DNA from: Clitoria ternatea
Taxonomy: Eukaryota; Streptophyta; Magnoliopsida; Fabales; Fabaceae
Reading direction: 5' to 3'
DNA length: 64,000 bases
Assembly (NCBI GenBank): GCA_037962975.1
Contig: CM075676.1
Location: 42,385,501-42,449,500 of the forward strand
Each line of letters begins with the position of its first letter. Within the stretch, counting starts at the first letter, position 1. Positions 10,551 to 20,033 of this stretch are shown here, piece by piece. Under the pieces are notes generated by a model. That model did not search any database. It was not told the DNA's origin and saw nothing but the letters and a program-made list of their open reading frames with translations. Position numbers and translations under genes: made by a program.

Positions 10551-13500
10551 AAATAATAATAATGATATATCTCTTACAAATCCTCCTTCTACGGCTGGTC
10601 CTGATAAACAACATATCCCTCCTCCATTTCCACAAAGACAAAAATCTATACAAAATAAGAAAATAGATGAGGAAATCTTGGAAACATTTAGAAAAGTAGA
10701 GGTAAATATACCTTTATTAGAAGCCATCAAGAAAATCCCAAGATATGCCAAATTCCTTTAAGAACTATGCACTAATAAAAGAAGACTAAAAGGCAATGAA
10801 ATGATTAACATAAGTAGAAATGTGTCTGCATTGATTGAGAAACCTTTGTCACATATACCAGAAAAATGTAAAGACCCTGGGACGTTTACCATTCCATGCA
10901 TAATAGGCAATAACAAATTTGAAAATGCCATCCTAGACTTAGGTGCATCTATTAATGTTATGCCTATGACTGTATTTACTTCACTTTCCCTTGGACCTTT
11001 GCAAACTACAGGTGTGGTTATACAATTAGCAAATCAAAGCTCTGCACATCCTACAGGAATTATTGAAGATGTCCTTGTTAAAGTTAACAATTTAATTTTT
11101 CCTATAGATTTTTATGTTCTAGATATGGAAAGTGAGAATTCCACCAATAAAGCTCCAATAATTTTAGGTAGACCATTCTTAAAAACAGCTAGAACAAAGA
11201 TAGATGTGCATGCAGGAATACTTTCTATGGAATTTGGAGATAGTGTGGTTAGATTCAACATTTTAGATGCTATAAAGCATCCTACTGAGGATCATTCTAT
11301 TTTTCAAATTGACTTAATAACTGATTTAATTGATGATAATATTATTAAGTTGTTTGATGATGTTGATTTTCCTGTATTGTCTGATTTTTGTGATTCATTT
11401 GTTTGTGATTCATGCATGGATTCTCATCAATGCAATGTGTGTGCTGAAATTGAAAAATATCTGCTTAATGATAATAATGATCCATACTTCCTTAAAACAG
11501 AAAATATAGCTCCAGATATTGTTTTAAAAGAATCAGAGTGTAATAATTTGATTAAAGTAGTTACAAATATATCTGATTATGTTGAAGTACAAGTTGCTGA
11601 GACAAATTCAACCAAAATGATTCCTTCAATAATGCAGCCTCCTATGTTAGAGTTAAAACCTCTTCCTGAACATTTAAAGTATGCATATTTAGAGGAAGAT
11701 AAGAATCTTCCAGTGATTATTTCTAACAAATTAAATGTTGATCAAGAAACAAGGTTGTTACAGATTATTAGGAAGCATAAGAAAGCAATTGGTTGGACTT
11801 TGGCAGATATCCCAGGTATTAGCCCTTCCATGTGTATGCATAGAATTCTATTAGAGGAAGAAGTTAAACTAGTAAGGCAACCACAAAGAAGACTTACTCC
11901 CCAGATCCTTGATGTAGTTAAAAAAGAGGTAACAAAATTATTACAAGTTGGCATCATTTACCCTATATCAGATAGCACTTGGGTCAGCCCTGTACAAGTG
12001 GTTCCCAAAAAGTCTGGAATCACAGTGGTTAAAAATGAAAATGATGAACTAATTCCTACCAGAATCCAAAATAGTTGGCGAGTATGCATTGATTACAGGA
12101 AACTTAACAAAGCAACCCGAAAGGATCACTTTCCTTTACCTTTCATTGATCAAATGTTGGAACGACTGGCAGGTAAGTCACATTACTGCTTTCTAGATGG
12201 ATTTTCAGGTTACTTCCAAATTTATATTGCAGCAGAAGATCAAGAAAAAACAACATTTACATGTCTTTTTGGCACTTTTGCTTAAAGGAGGATGCCTTTT
12301 GGCTTATGCAATGCCACTGGTACCTTTCAACAATGCATGATTAGTATCTTTGCTGATTTTCTTGAAAATTGCATGGAAGTATTTATGGATGATTTCATAG
12401 TATATGGTTCACCATTTAATGCTTGCTTAAATTGTCTAGATAAAGTCTTACATAGATGCATTGAAACTAACCTTGTTCTTAATTATGAGAAATGCCACTT
12501 CATGGTAGAAGAAGGAATAGTTTTAGGCCATGTAATATCTAAAAAAGGCATAGAAGTAGATCCTACAAAAATTGATGTAATTTCTCAATTACCTTATCCT
12601 TCTTGTGTGCGAGATATTCTTCTTTTCTTGGTCATGCACGTTTTTATAGAAGGTTTATAAAAAACTTTAGTAAGATAGCTCTTCCTTGTCTAACTTACTA
12701 CAAAAAAATATAACATTTGACTTTAATGACAAATGTAAAGAGGCTTTTGATTGCTTAAAGAAAGCTTTAACTACCACTCCTATCATCCAGACACCAAATT
12801 GGTCACTTCCATTTAAACTTATGTGTGATGCATCAAATTATGCATTAGGAGCTGTTCTTGCTCAAAGACTAGGTAAAGTACAACATGTTATTTATTATGC
12901 CTCACGAACTTTGGATACTGCACAAATAAACTATACTACCACAGAAAAAGAACTACTTACTATTGTGTTTACTCTTGATAAATTTAGATCTTATTTGCTC
13001 GGTTCAAAAGTGGTTGTATTTTCAGATCATGCAGCATTAAAGTTCCTTTTAAAGAAACCAGATGCAAAACCAAGATTAATCAGGTGGATGTTGCTGCTCC
13101 AAGAATTTGACATTGAAATTAAGGATAAAATTGGAGCAGAAAATTTGGTGGCTGATCACTTACGCAGAATTGAAAAAGAACTTGACCCAATTTCCATTAG
13201 AGATGATTTCCCTGATGAACAACTTATGGGAATACATGATTCCACTCCATGGTTTGCTGATTTGGTAAACTACTTAGTTACTTCTGTTACTCCCATACAT
13301 GTATCTAAGCAACAAATAATAAAACTAAAAAGTGATTCTAAATACTATGTTTGGGATGATCCTTACTTACGGAAACTTTGTGATGATCAAGTCATTAGAA
13401 GGTGTGTACCTGAAAATGAATTTCATTCCATTCTTACATTTTGTCATACATATACATGTGGTGGACATTTTGGACCTCAACGTACAACAAGGAAAGTATT

Positions 13501-14467
13501 AGAATCTGGTTTGTATTAGCCAATAATTTTTCATGACGCATATATATTTTGTAAATTTTGCGAACGATGTCAAAGAATGGGAAACATATCTCGTAGAAAT
13601 GAGATGCCTCAATAACCCATGTTATTTTGTGAAATTTTTTATGTTTGGGGCATAGATTTCATGGGAATTTTTCCTGTATCTTTTGGTTTTATTTATATAC
13701 TACTTGCGGTCGATTATGTGTCCAAATGGGTTGAAGCTAAAGCTACTCGAACTGATGATTCTAAAGTTGTTGCAGATTTCGTTAGATCACACATATTTTA
13801 CAGGTTTGGTGTTCCTAAAGCCATTATTAGTGATCAAGGATCACATTTTTGCAACCATAAAATGGAGTCACTTCTTAAAAAATATGGAGTTATGTATAAG
13901 GTTTCAACACCTTATCACCCCCAAACAAATGGGCAAGCTGAAGTGTCCAATCGGGAATTAAAAATGATCCTTTAAAAAACAGTACAACCAAATAGGAAAG
14001 GTTGAAGTAAAAGGTTAGAAGATGCTCTTTGGGCTTATAGAACAGCTTATAAAACACCTATTGGAATGTCACCCTATAGGATTGTTTATGGAAAATCATG
14101 CCACTTACCTGTAGAAATTGAGCACAAAGCTTATTGGGCAGTAAAACAATGTAACTTGGACTTAAATGAAGCCGGTAAAGAAAGGAAACTCCAACTATAG
14201 GAACTGGAAGAAATTTGTTTGGAAGCTTATGAAAGTTCTAAAACCTATAAAGAAAAAGCCAAATCCTTTCATGACAAACAGGTCTTGAGAAAAAACTTTT
14301 TCATTGGACAAAAAGTTTTATTGTACAACTCACGCCTAAAGCTCATATCTGGTAAGCTTCGCTCTAAATGGGCAGACCCATTTGAAATAACTAATATCTT
14401 TCCTTATGGTGTGATTGAAATTTCAGATAAAGCGACAAACAAGGTTTTCAAGGTAAATGGGCACTGA
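10551..14467 (+). pseudogene. pol: Athila Pol (protease-RT-RNase H-integrase), copy 1, broken
   Basis: Domains in order: protease with LDLGASINVMP (about 10935-10970); RT from about 11870 with CIDYRKLNKATRKDHFPLPF, FLDGFSGYFQI and the FMDDF active-site box (about 12385); RNase H with LMCDASNYALGAVLAQR (about 12820) and SDHAALKFLLKKP; then integrase with CERCQRM zinc-site remains, GIDFMG, ISDQGSHF and YHPQTNGQAE. Breaks include TAA at 10759-10761, TAA at 12283-12285 in RT, one-base losses near 12617 and 12685, TAG at 13517-13519, TAA at 13615 and 13973, and TGA at the very end. A TGA at about 14003 is shared with copy 2 and so predates the duplication. Confidence 0.88.
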
Positions 14468-14865
14468 CTTAAACCTTTCTTTCAAGGGTTCCAAGAGCAC
14501 ATAGATACGAAGGTGTATTTGTGTGATGCCAAATCTTTTGACTAATTTTTCCTAATAACAATATTTATAAAAAAATAAAAAATAAAAAAATAAAAAATAA
14601 AAAATAAAAAATAGATATCAATTAATTACATCATCATTCTTTTCGGTGCTAACACTTGTCTTAATCATTATTACTATTATTGTTTTGGCATTATTATCAT
14701 TTTCTTACAGTAGTTAAAAGGTCATCGTCAGGCTCGTGACATTAAACAAGCGCTTGATAGAAGGCAACCTATCACCTTTTCACCTTCTTCATCTCTACTA
14801 TTCTCTATAACCTCGTTTTCTATTCTCTCTTTTCTAAACAACTACAACTTCAAAGTAATCTGATA
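14468..14865 (+). other. Spacer between pol and cargo ORFs, copy 1; possible subgenomic splice acceptor
   Basis: It contains repeated AAAAATAAAAAAT, then a pyrimidine-rich run ending TTTTCTTACAG at 14710, a good splice-acceptor consensus. About 155 bp of CT-rich, 5'UTR-like sequence follows up to the ATG at 14866. Env-like genes of plant retroelements can be expressed from spliced RNA, so this may serve the cargo ORFs; that is inference. The same site in copy 2 ends at 55924. Confidence 0.4.
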
Positions 14866-15396
14866 ATGGAACAAACCCTTGCAAAACTTAAGGAAAGATT
14901 CCCTACACTTTCACGCGATGTGGTTGTAAAAATTTACAAAGCTCGAGTTCAAAGGTTAAAACTACTCACATATTTTGGCATTCCAGAGGATGTTCGTTGG
15001 CTTATTGAAGCAAAGGTACGTCTTTCTGGTGAATTACATAAGTCTTATATAAAACATTTGCCAGGTATGAGACATAGTTCTTATTCTAAAAAATGAAGAG
15101 CTAAGAGGATGGGAGTTTGCCATAAGTGTGCAAGATGGAATTGTGATACACGTTGTAGAAACCCTGGAATGGTATCTATAAATCAGGAGGACAAAATTAA
15201 ATTTATAAAGAATGGACTGAGTAAAGAGAACTTGGATAACTTAATCCAAACTCTTGAGACGCATCCATGTGGAATTGTACAAGGAGTCCTTATGAAATTA
15301 TATGATCTATTTATTCAACAAAAAGAAAACTATAGCCTTGGGAATCTGGCGTTAAACGACCCTGTTTGCCAGTTTATAAGAAAACTGGATGGGTAG
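14866..15396 (+). pseudogene. Cysteine-rich ORF resembling carlavirus-type nucleic-acid-binding protein, copy 1
   Basis: Two pieces in the same frame (76 codons, then from 15109 95 codons) are separated by a TGA at 15094-15096 that both copies share. The first piece is mostly basic and helical, with FGIPEDVRWLIEAK and a Ser/Lys-rich end. The second opens with CHKCARWNCDTRC (CX2CX4CX3C), then NPGMVSINQ and IKFIKNG. This order (Gly-Pro-Asp helix, basic SSYSKK patch, four-Cys finger, PG motif, FI..G) resembles the small cysteine-rich proteins of carlaviruses (Pfam Carla_C4), which bind nucleic acid and often act on RNA silencing. The remaining roughly 60 residues have no parallel I know. The similarity is judged by eye. 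An Athila env-like remnant is the alternative. Confidence 0.45.
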
Positions 15397-15707
15397 CAAA
15401 AGCCTCGACTCATAGAAGGCATTTAAGCCGTTACTAGACGTAAAACCAGAGGAAGATGTGAGCCATAATCACAACTACTGTACATATTTATTGTTATTTT
15501 CAATGTTTTACTTTTCTGAATTCACTTTGACTTTTAAAATTACCTATTTTTATTTTCTTCAATCATGTCTTTTCAAATTTCTTCATTACCGTCATTTATT
15601 TTTATATAATAATAATTATGTAAACTTTTTATCTTTCATCAATTATTTCATCTCAGTTTTCATCTATATAAGGGCGCATAACTCTATATGGAAAAACAAA
15701 AAAAAAG
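15397..15707 (+). other. Spacer before LOG-derived ORF, copy 1
   Basis: AT-rich. The open frame at 15458-15757 is Phe/Tyr/Leu-rich and overlaps the LOG ORF start in another frame; I see no gene in it. TATATAAGGG at about 15663-15672 and an A-rich run lie just upstream of the LOG start. Confidence 0.4.
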
Positions 15708-16336
15708 ATGAAAAAAATCAAATCCATTTGTGTGTTTGGTGGATCCAACAATGGTAATTGTAAGGAGTGCCTAATAGCAGCTACTAAGATGGGAAAACTA
15801 TTGGCTGCAAAAGAAATAAAGGTCTTGTATAAAGGAGGAGTACAGGGTTTAAGAGGCTCTGTGACACTATCTGCACTAGTTGAAGGAAGCAACGTCTCTA
15901 GTATTATCCTACATCATGTAGGTATTACACCGCTATTGCTGTAGGAACTGAGGTAAAAGTTACAAGCATCCATCAATGAATGGCTCGTATGGTTATAGGT
16001 GCTGAAGCCTTTATTGCACTTCCTGGAGGTTTTGGTACTTTTGAGGAAATATTTTGCATTGCATCATGGTGTAGCATGAACCTTCATAAAAAGCCATTAG
16101 GATTGTTAAATATTAATGGTTTTTATGACAGTTTGTTAATGTTTTTAGATAAAGCTGTGGAACAGGGCCTTATAACTCAAGATGATCGATTATTCATTCA
16201 TGCTTCTTCAAATGCAGATGAATTGATTGATATTTTGCAGAGCTTTTTACCCCAACCTCAACCCCTCTTGAAGCAAGATAAGGATCACACACACAAGCAA
16301 AAAAATCCAGAACCAGACACCACCCTTCGGTTATAA
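15708..16336 (+). pseudogene. LOG-like: Captured cytokinin-activating LOG (phosphoribohydrolase) gene, copy 1, broken
   Basis: LOG enzymes release active cytokinin bases from cytokinin riboside 5'-monophosphates. The first piece (15708-15944) begins MKKIKSICVFGGSNNGN and carries the nucleotide-binding start (LYKGGVQGLRGSV, where the family has a GGG-type loop). The second piece, from 15980 in another frame, has AFIALPGGFGTFEEIF (the PGGxGTxxE signature), then KPLGLLNINGFYDSLLMFLDKAVEQG, typical of LOG. A one-base frameshift near 15925 is shared with copy 2. In copy 1 the codon after IHQ, where the family has its catalytic Arg, is TGA, while the catalytic Glu of PGGxGTxxE is kept. No introns are visible, although plant LOG genes have several, so capture from mRNA is likely. 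Confidence 0.8.
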
Positions 16337-17035
16337 CTTCTTTCTCACCTTTTATCTATATTTAAAAAAAATAATTAAAAAAATTAAAAATTGAAAAAAA
16401 AAGAAAAAAAATAGACTATGGAAATCATATAAGACACTGAGGACAATGTCTTAAATAAGTGTGGGGGGGTCTGAGTTATATATATATTCTATTATTTTTT
16501 TGTGAGGGATAGATAGAGTAAAGATTAATTTGGGAAAGTTGCATCTAAAATCATAAAGATGCATCTTTGAGAACCAAAGTCTTGAGACGTATCCTTCATT
16601 ATATAGTGTCAGTATCACTTTTGTTTAATTGTTTTTGTTTTAAAATAAAAAATAAAATTTTTTTCTTTTCTTTCATGAGTACTTTTGTTGCGATGGGCTG
16701 AGTAAATAGTCCAAAGTCTTGAAACGTATCCTCACAACAAAGCTCACTCAGATAACTACAACCATTTCACCTTCCTTATCAAAACCATTTTTCATAAAAA
16801 AACAAAAAAATAAAAATAAAAACACATACACACACAACCACTATCTTTGCTTTAGTGTCTGGTATCCTTTGCCTTTACCTTTACTACGATCATTTCCATC
16901 CGGCATCAACCATTCTGCAACCATAAACATTATCTTCATCATTCTCCAGCCGTCACACTCTGCCTTCATCCTTTTCTTTCAGATCGGAGCCACACCTCAC
17001 CACTAGTCAATCATCAGTTTCTTTATTTTCTCTTA
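16337..17035 (+). other. 3' region of Athila copy 1 between LOG and the small membrane ORF
   Basis: It is A/T-rich, with an internal polypurine-like tract (16457-16469), a repeated phrase AAAGTCTTGA(A/G)ACG at about 16578 and 16711, and CT-rich sequence. The frame at 16719-17006 is low complexity and was not accepted as a gene. Confidence 0.4.
16457..16469 (+). promoter_or_regulatory. Internal polypurine-tract-like site, copy 1
   Basis: AAGTGTGGGGGGG follows GACACTGAGGACAATGTC. It closely matches the real tract next to the 3' LTR in copy 2 (AAGTGTGGGGGAATT at 59804). It could act as a second plus-strand primer or mark an older LTR boundary. Confidence 0.5.
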
Positions 17036-17161
17036 ATGGATGATATAGCAGAGTCTTTCTATAGGCATACGAATAAATTAAGATGTATGTTATTGCTCTT
17101 GATGCTACTCATGGTTGTGTTGATGATATTTTTCTTTTGGGTTCTAACACAAGTCCTATGA
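17036..17161 (+). CDS. 41-residue single-span membrane peptide, copy 1
   Basis: Starts MDDIAESFYRHTNKLRCM, then about 20 hydrophobic residues (Leu, Met, Val, Ile and Phe) and ends WVLTQVL. Predicted from composition: a short polar N-terminus and one membrane helix. Copy 2 (58248-58373) differs only by Lys to Glu at residue 14. It lies in the 3' part of the Athila element, where env-like genes sit in relatives, so it may be an env remnant. It could also be a chance frame. Confidence 0.35.
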   Translation: MDDIAESFYRHTNKLRCMLLLLMLLMVVLMIFFFWVLTQVL

Positions 17162-18360
17162 AACAAAGTTATATGACACAATCAAATGGTTCAGTTATAC
17201 TAATTATTTCACATGCAATTGAACTGACTAATTTGTTGTAGGTATCTTCGTTACTAAGCACCCTTGAAAAAAAAAGTACAGAGCAAGAAGCATAAGGAAC
17301 AAGATCCTGACACCAATATTTGGTTATGATTTATTTTTCCTTTGTTTTTTGTTCATAAAAAAATCATCATTTTTAGTTTTTCATTTTAAATTCTACATGC
17401 TTTTCATTGATTTTTTTATTTTGTCTGAGTAATGAGTAATTACATCACTCTTGTCCAATATTTCATGACATGTTGTGAATAATTTCCTTGCATATTAATT
17501 TAATAAGTTGTTTGTGAAGATCAAATTGTATATGAATTGTGATAGTTTGACCAACCTCGATGAGATTTTGAGCTTAATTAGATGGAACAGATTATGCTAT
17601 CTTTCTTTTGTTTTTGATTGACCCTTATTTATTAGTATTCTAGAACTTGACTTGTTTCTTTTTGATGTATTATGTTCCATATGCATGCTTTGATATGATT
17701 AAGGCCATTTTTATTTTAACCAAACACTAGCCATATGCCTTACCTTACATACTTTCCATTGTTACCCACGTTGAGCCTATATCCATTTCTTGATTCAGCC
17801 ATATAATTAGCCAATAGCCAAAAAAAAAACATGATCACCTTTGCTTAGGAATGGATTAGGAGTTTTGGAATTACTATGAATAAAGATTCTTAATGATTGT
17901 GGAAATGTACCCAAGATATATGTTGTTGTTTCATTGTTCAAAAAGAAAGTAAAAAAATAATAAAAAAAGAAGAAAAAGAAGAAAAAGAAGAAATAGAAGA
18001 AGTGGTGAATATATGTATGAAAATAATTAGGAGGATTTATTCTCATGTTTTATCCTCCATCATGTTTCATTTTGCTAAGTCTTGAGTTTCAAAATGAACT
18101 TCCACAATCACTAAATCACTTACTCCATTGCTCTTTTTCAACCCTAAGTTTAGCCATACTATTTCATTTTATCCACCCCATATCACCTTGGCCCCATTAC
18201 AACCTTAATAAAGTCCTTTTGATCTCTACATGCATATGTGTTTAAATATGGAAATTAGAAATTTGTCAAGCCTATGGTAGTGCTAATTTATTTGGGTGAT
18301 TTCTGAGAGTATACACAAACCCAAACAATTGAGATATAGAGAGCATGAAGAGAACATCTA
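17162..18360 (+). other. Distal 3' region of Athila copy 1, cut by duplication junction
   Basis: No convincing gene. It holds a GAAGAAAAAGAAG-type purine stretch (about 17950-18003). The hydrophobic frame at 18045-18245 is present in both copies but has no domain. The sequence breaks off at 18360, where the intact copy continues for about 240 bp to its polypurine tract and 3' LTR. Confidence 0.5.
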
Positions 18361-18376
18361 TATGATTGTATTGGAC
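18361..18376. other. Duplication junction with filler
   Basis: The 16 bases TATGATTGTATTGGAC join the Athila 3' region to the start of unit 2. They are not present before 1746, but nearly match TATGATTATGTTGGAC at about 1790-1805 inside unit 1. This is either templated filler or the remains of a longer repeat. Confidence 0.6.
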
Positions 18377-19963
18377 TATGGTTTTATGTGGCCACGCTAC
18401 AACGTCAGAGTAGGATCTGTATGATTGTGTTGGACTATGGTCCATGCACCCTATTAATAGTTGAAAACTCAAAAGGACTCTGGCCGCACTATTCCATGAA
18501 GCCCCTTCTTCCCCAGTAGACGTACCAGCGAGATGATGTTGTTGATGATATGGTGATTATTGATGATGACGAGATAATGGCCCCATTTACATCATGAGAT
18601 TTAAATGAAAAGAAAGAGACAGTGAACCTAAAACATGCATAGCATAGCATCTTGATTGACTAACCGCACTGATCAATATCGATATGAAATGATTGATGTT
18701 TGTGATTGTTAGTGGCTAAGAAACAAATATTAATGATGGACTTGTATGTTGTTGCTAACTTACGTTGCAAACGACAACCAAGGACAATTCTTGGTTACAA
18801 ATCATTCATCGTTGTTAAATATGTCACTATTATAGTGACAAAACATTTTCGGTTACTAAATTTTTGTGTAGCTAAAATAATGTTTTTTAGTAGTGGTCAA
18901 AAAGTTTTCCGACCATATTGTTTATACTATCTGTATACCAATGATATATGATGTGTATGTACTAGAAGAAGAAAAATCTATATTTGCTTTGAATGGAGTA
19001 CCATACAATATTCAATTTTTTATCCTACAACTCGTTTGTGTGGAAGAAGGGTCCCACACCATATGCAAAGTTTAAGTAGGACAAATGCCTTGCATGAGAC
19101 ATTAATGTCCATAACCAACATTATTATATTGTGTGGAACACTGTCACTATATCACTATAGGGATATAGAATTTTAGCATGATGGCTTGGTGTGGAATAAT
19201 CTTCTACATCAATATGTCAAACAACATGAAATTGTAAAAAATATCTAATTTTTAGATTTCTGATTAAAATTTAAGTAATTTATTTAAACAAAAAAATAAA
19301 GTACATAAATCATATAGCTCAAGTTATTAAGTTAAGTTTGAAATAATGAATTTTTTTCATAAATAATATGTTTATAACGGTATAGAAAATTTAAAAATAA
19401 ATTTTATTATTATTAAATATCAATCTTACAAAATAAATATTTATAATTTTATAGTTAAATAGCATTCATGCTAAGAAAGTTGTTTTTAAATTCATGAAAA
19501 TAAAACACCAGGATTTAGTAAGAAAAATAAATATTAAATTCAAAATTAAAAATTGTTATACTAAGACAGAATTCAAAAATAAATACTTTTAACTGTTTTA
19601 TATTTTAAGGACAGAATTTAACTTATCACTTAATAATGTGTTATTAAACGAATAATTATTACAAAATTAGATTTTCATAGTATTCTATTAAAACTAATCC
19701 TCCCCTTAATTGTATTATTTTAATATTTAGAAAATCAATGTATTTGTATTTGTTATTTATTCAAAAACAAACATTGATAAAAACTATAAAAGAGAACAAG
19801 GACATTGAAAGATTAAAAGTAAGATGTTGAATGTATGGATGACAATCAACTAGACGTTAGTTAAGGCTATGACTCTTCTTTTCAAGACCTAGTTTAGTTT
19901 AGCCTATTTAATAAAAAGTGGGTATTATCAGATACTTTTATATGTTCTGAATATATGATTATA
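18377..19963. other. AT-rich spacer of unit 2
   Basis: Counterpart of 1746-3332, with the same possible CACTA-type terminus (TTTTTTAGTAGTG ending at 18895). No gene is seen. Confidence 0.35.
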
Positions 19964-20033
19964 GGTGGCATAGCCGAATGATAAAGTGGGGGACTGCAAA
20001 TCCTTTTTCCTAGTTCAGATCTGGGTGTCGCCT
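19964..20033 (+). tRNA. trnC-GCA-like: Plastid-like tRNA-Cys(GCA), unit 2 copy (probable pseudogene)
   Basis: It is the same as the unit 1 copy except for two changes. The D-loop GG has become GA (GAATGATAAAG), which removes a near-universal tRNA feature. One T-stem A-T pair has become a G-T pair (CTGGG). These make it a poorer tRNA than the first copy. Confidence 0.55.

Larger units (their letters stand above)
1746..18360. repeat. Tandem segmental duplication, unit 1
   Basis: From TATGGTTTTATGTGG at 1746 to ATCTA at 18360 the sequence is repeated, in the same order and orientation, at 18377-59576 once the later Ogre insertion is removed. It contains AT spacer, a tRNA-Cys-like sequence, the PMD pseudogene and an Athila element from 5' LTR to near its 3' end. 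Unit 1 stops inside the Athila 3' untranslated region and is followed at once by the start of unit 2. The identical Athila insertion point in PMD in both units shows that the duplication came after the Athila insertion. Confidence 0.9.
7003..18360 (+). mobile_element. Athila-type Ty3/gypsy retrotransposon, copy 1 (3' truncated)
   Basis: It starts with a TG...CA LTR (7003-8603), then a tRNA-Asp type primer-binding site, then gag, protease, RT, RNase H and integrase on the plus strand. About 3.9 kb of 3' region follows, with a cysteine-rich ORF, a LOG-derived ORF and a small membrane ORF. The 3' LTR and true polypurine tract are missing because the duplication junction cuts the element at 18360. 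The gag style (HGRAGEDPHKHLKAF, CASCPHHQITDQLLIQ-like blocks), DLGASINVMP protease and tRNA-Asp priming point to the Athila lineage. gag-pol is riddled with stops and frameshifts relative to copy 2. Confidence 0.88.

Noticed and set aside
15920..15950. A tiny GT...AG intron as the explanation for the LOG frame change
   Set aside because: The possible interval is under 30 bp, too short for a plant intron; a frameshift is simpler.
18045..18245. Hydrophobic 66-codon frame conserved in both Athila copies (also 59261-59461)
   Set aside because: Conservation is explained by the recent duplication; composition is that of translated AT/CT-rich DNA and no domain is seen.
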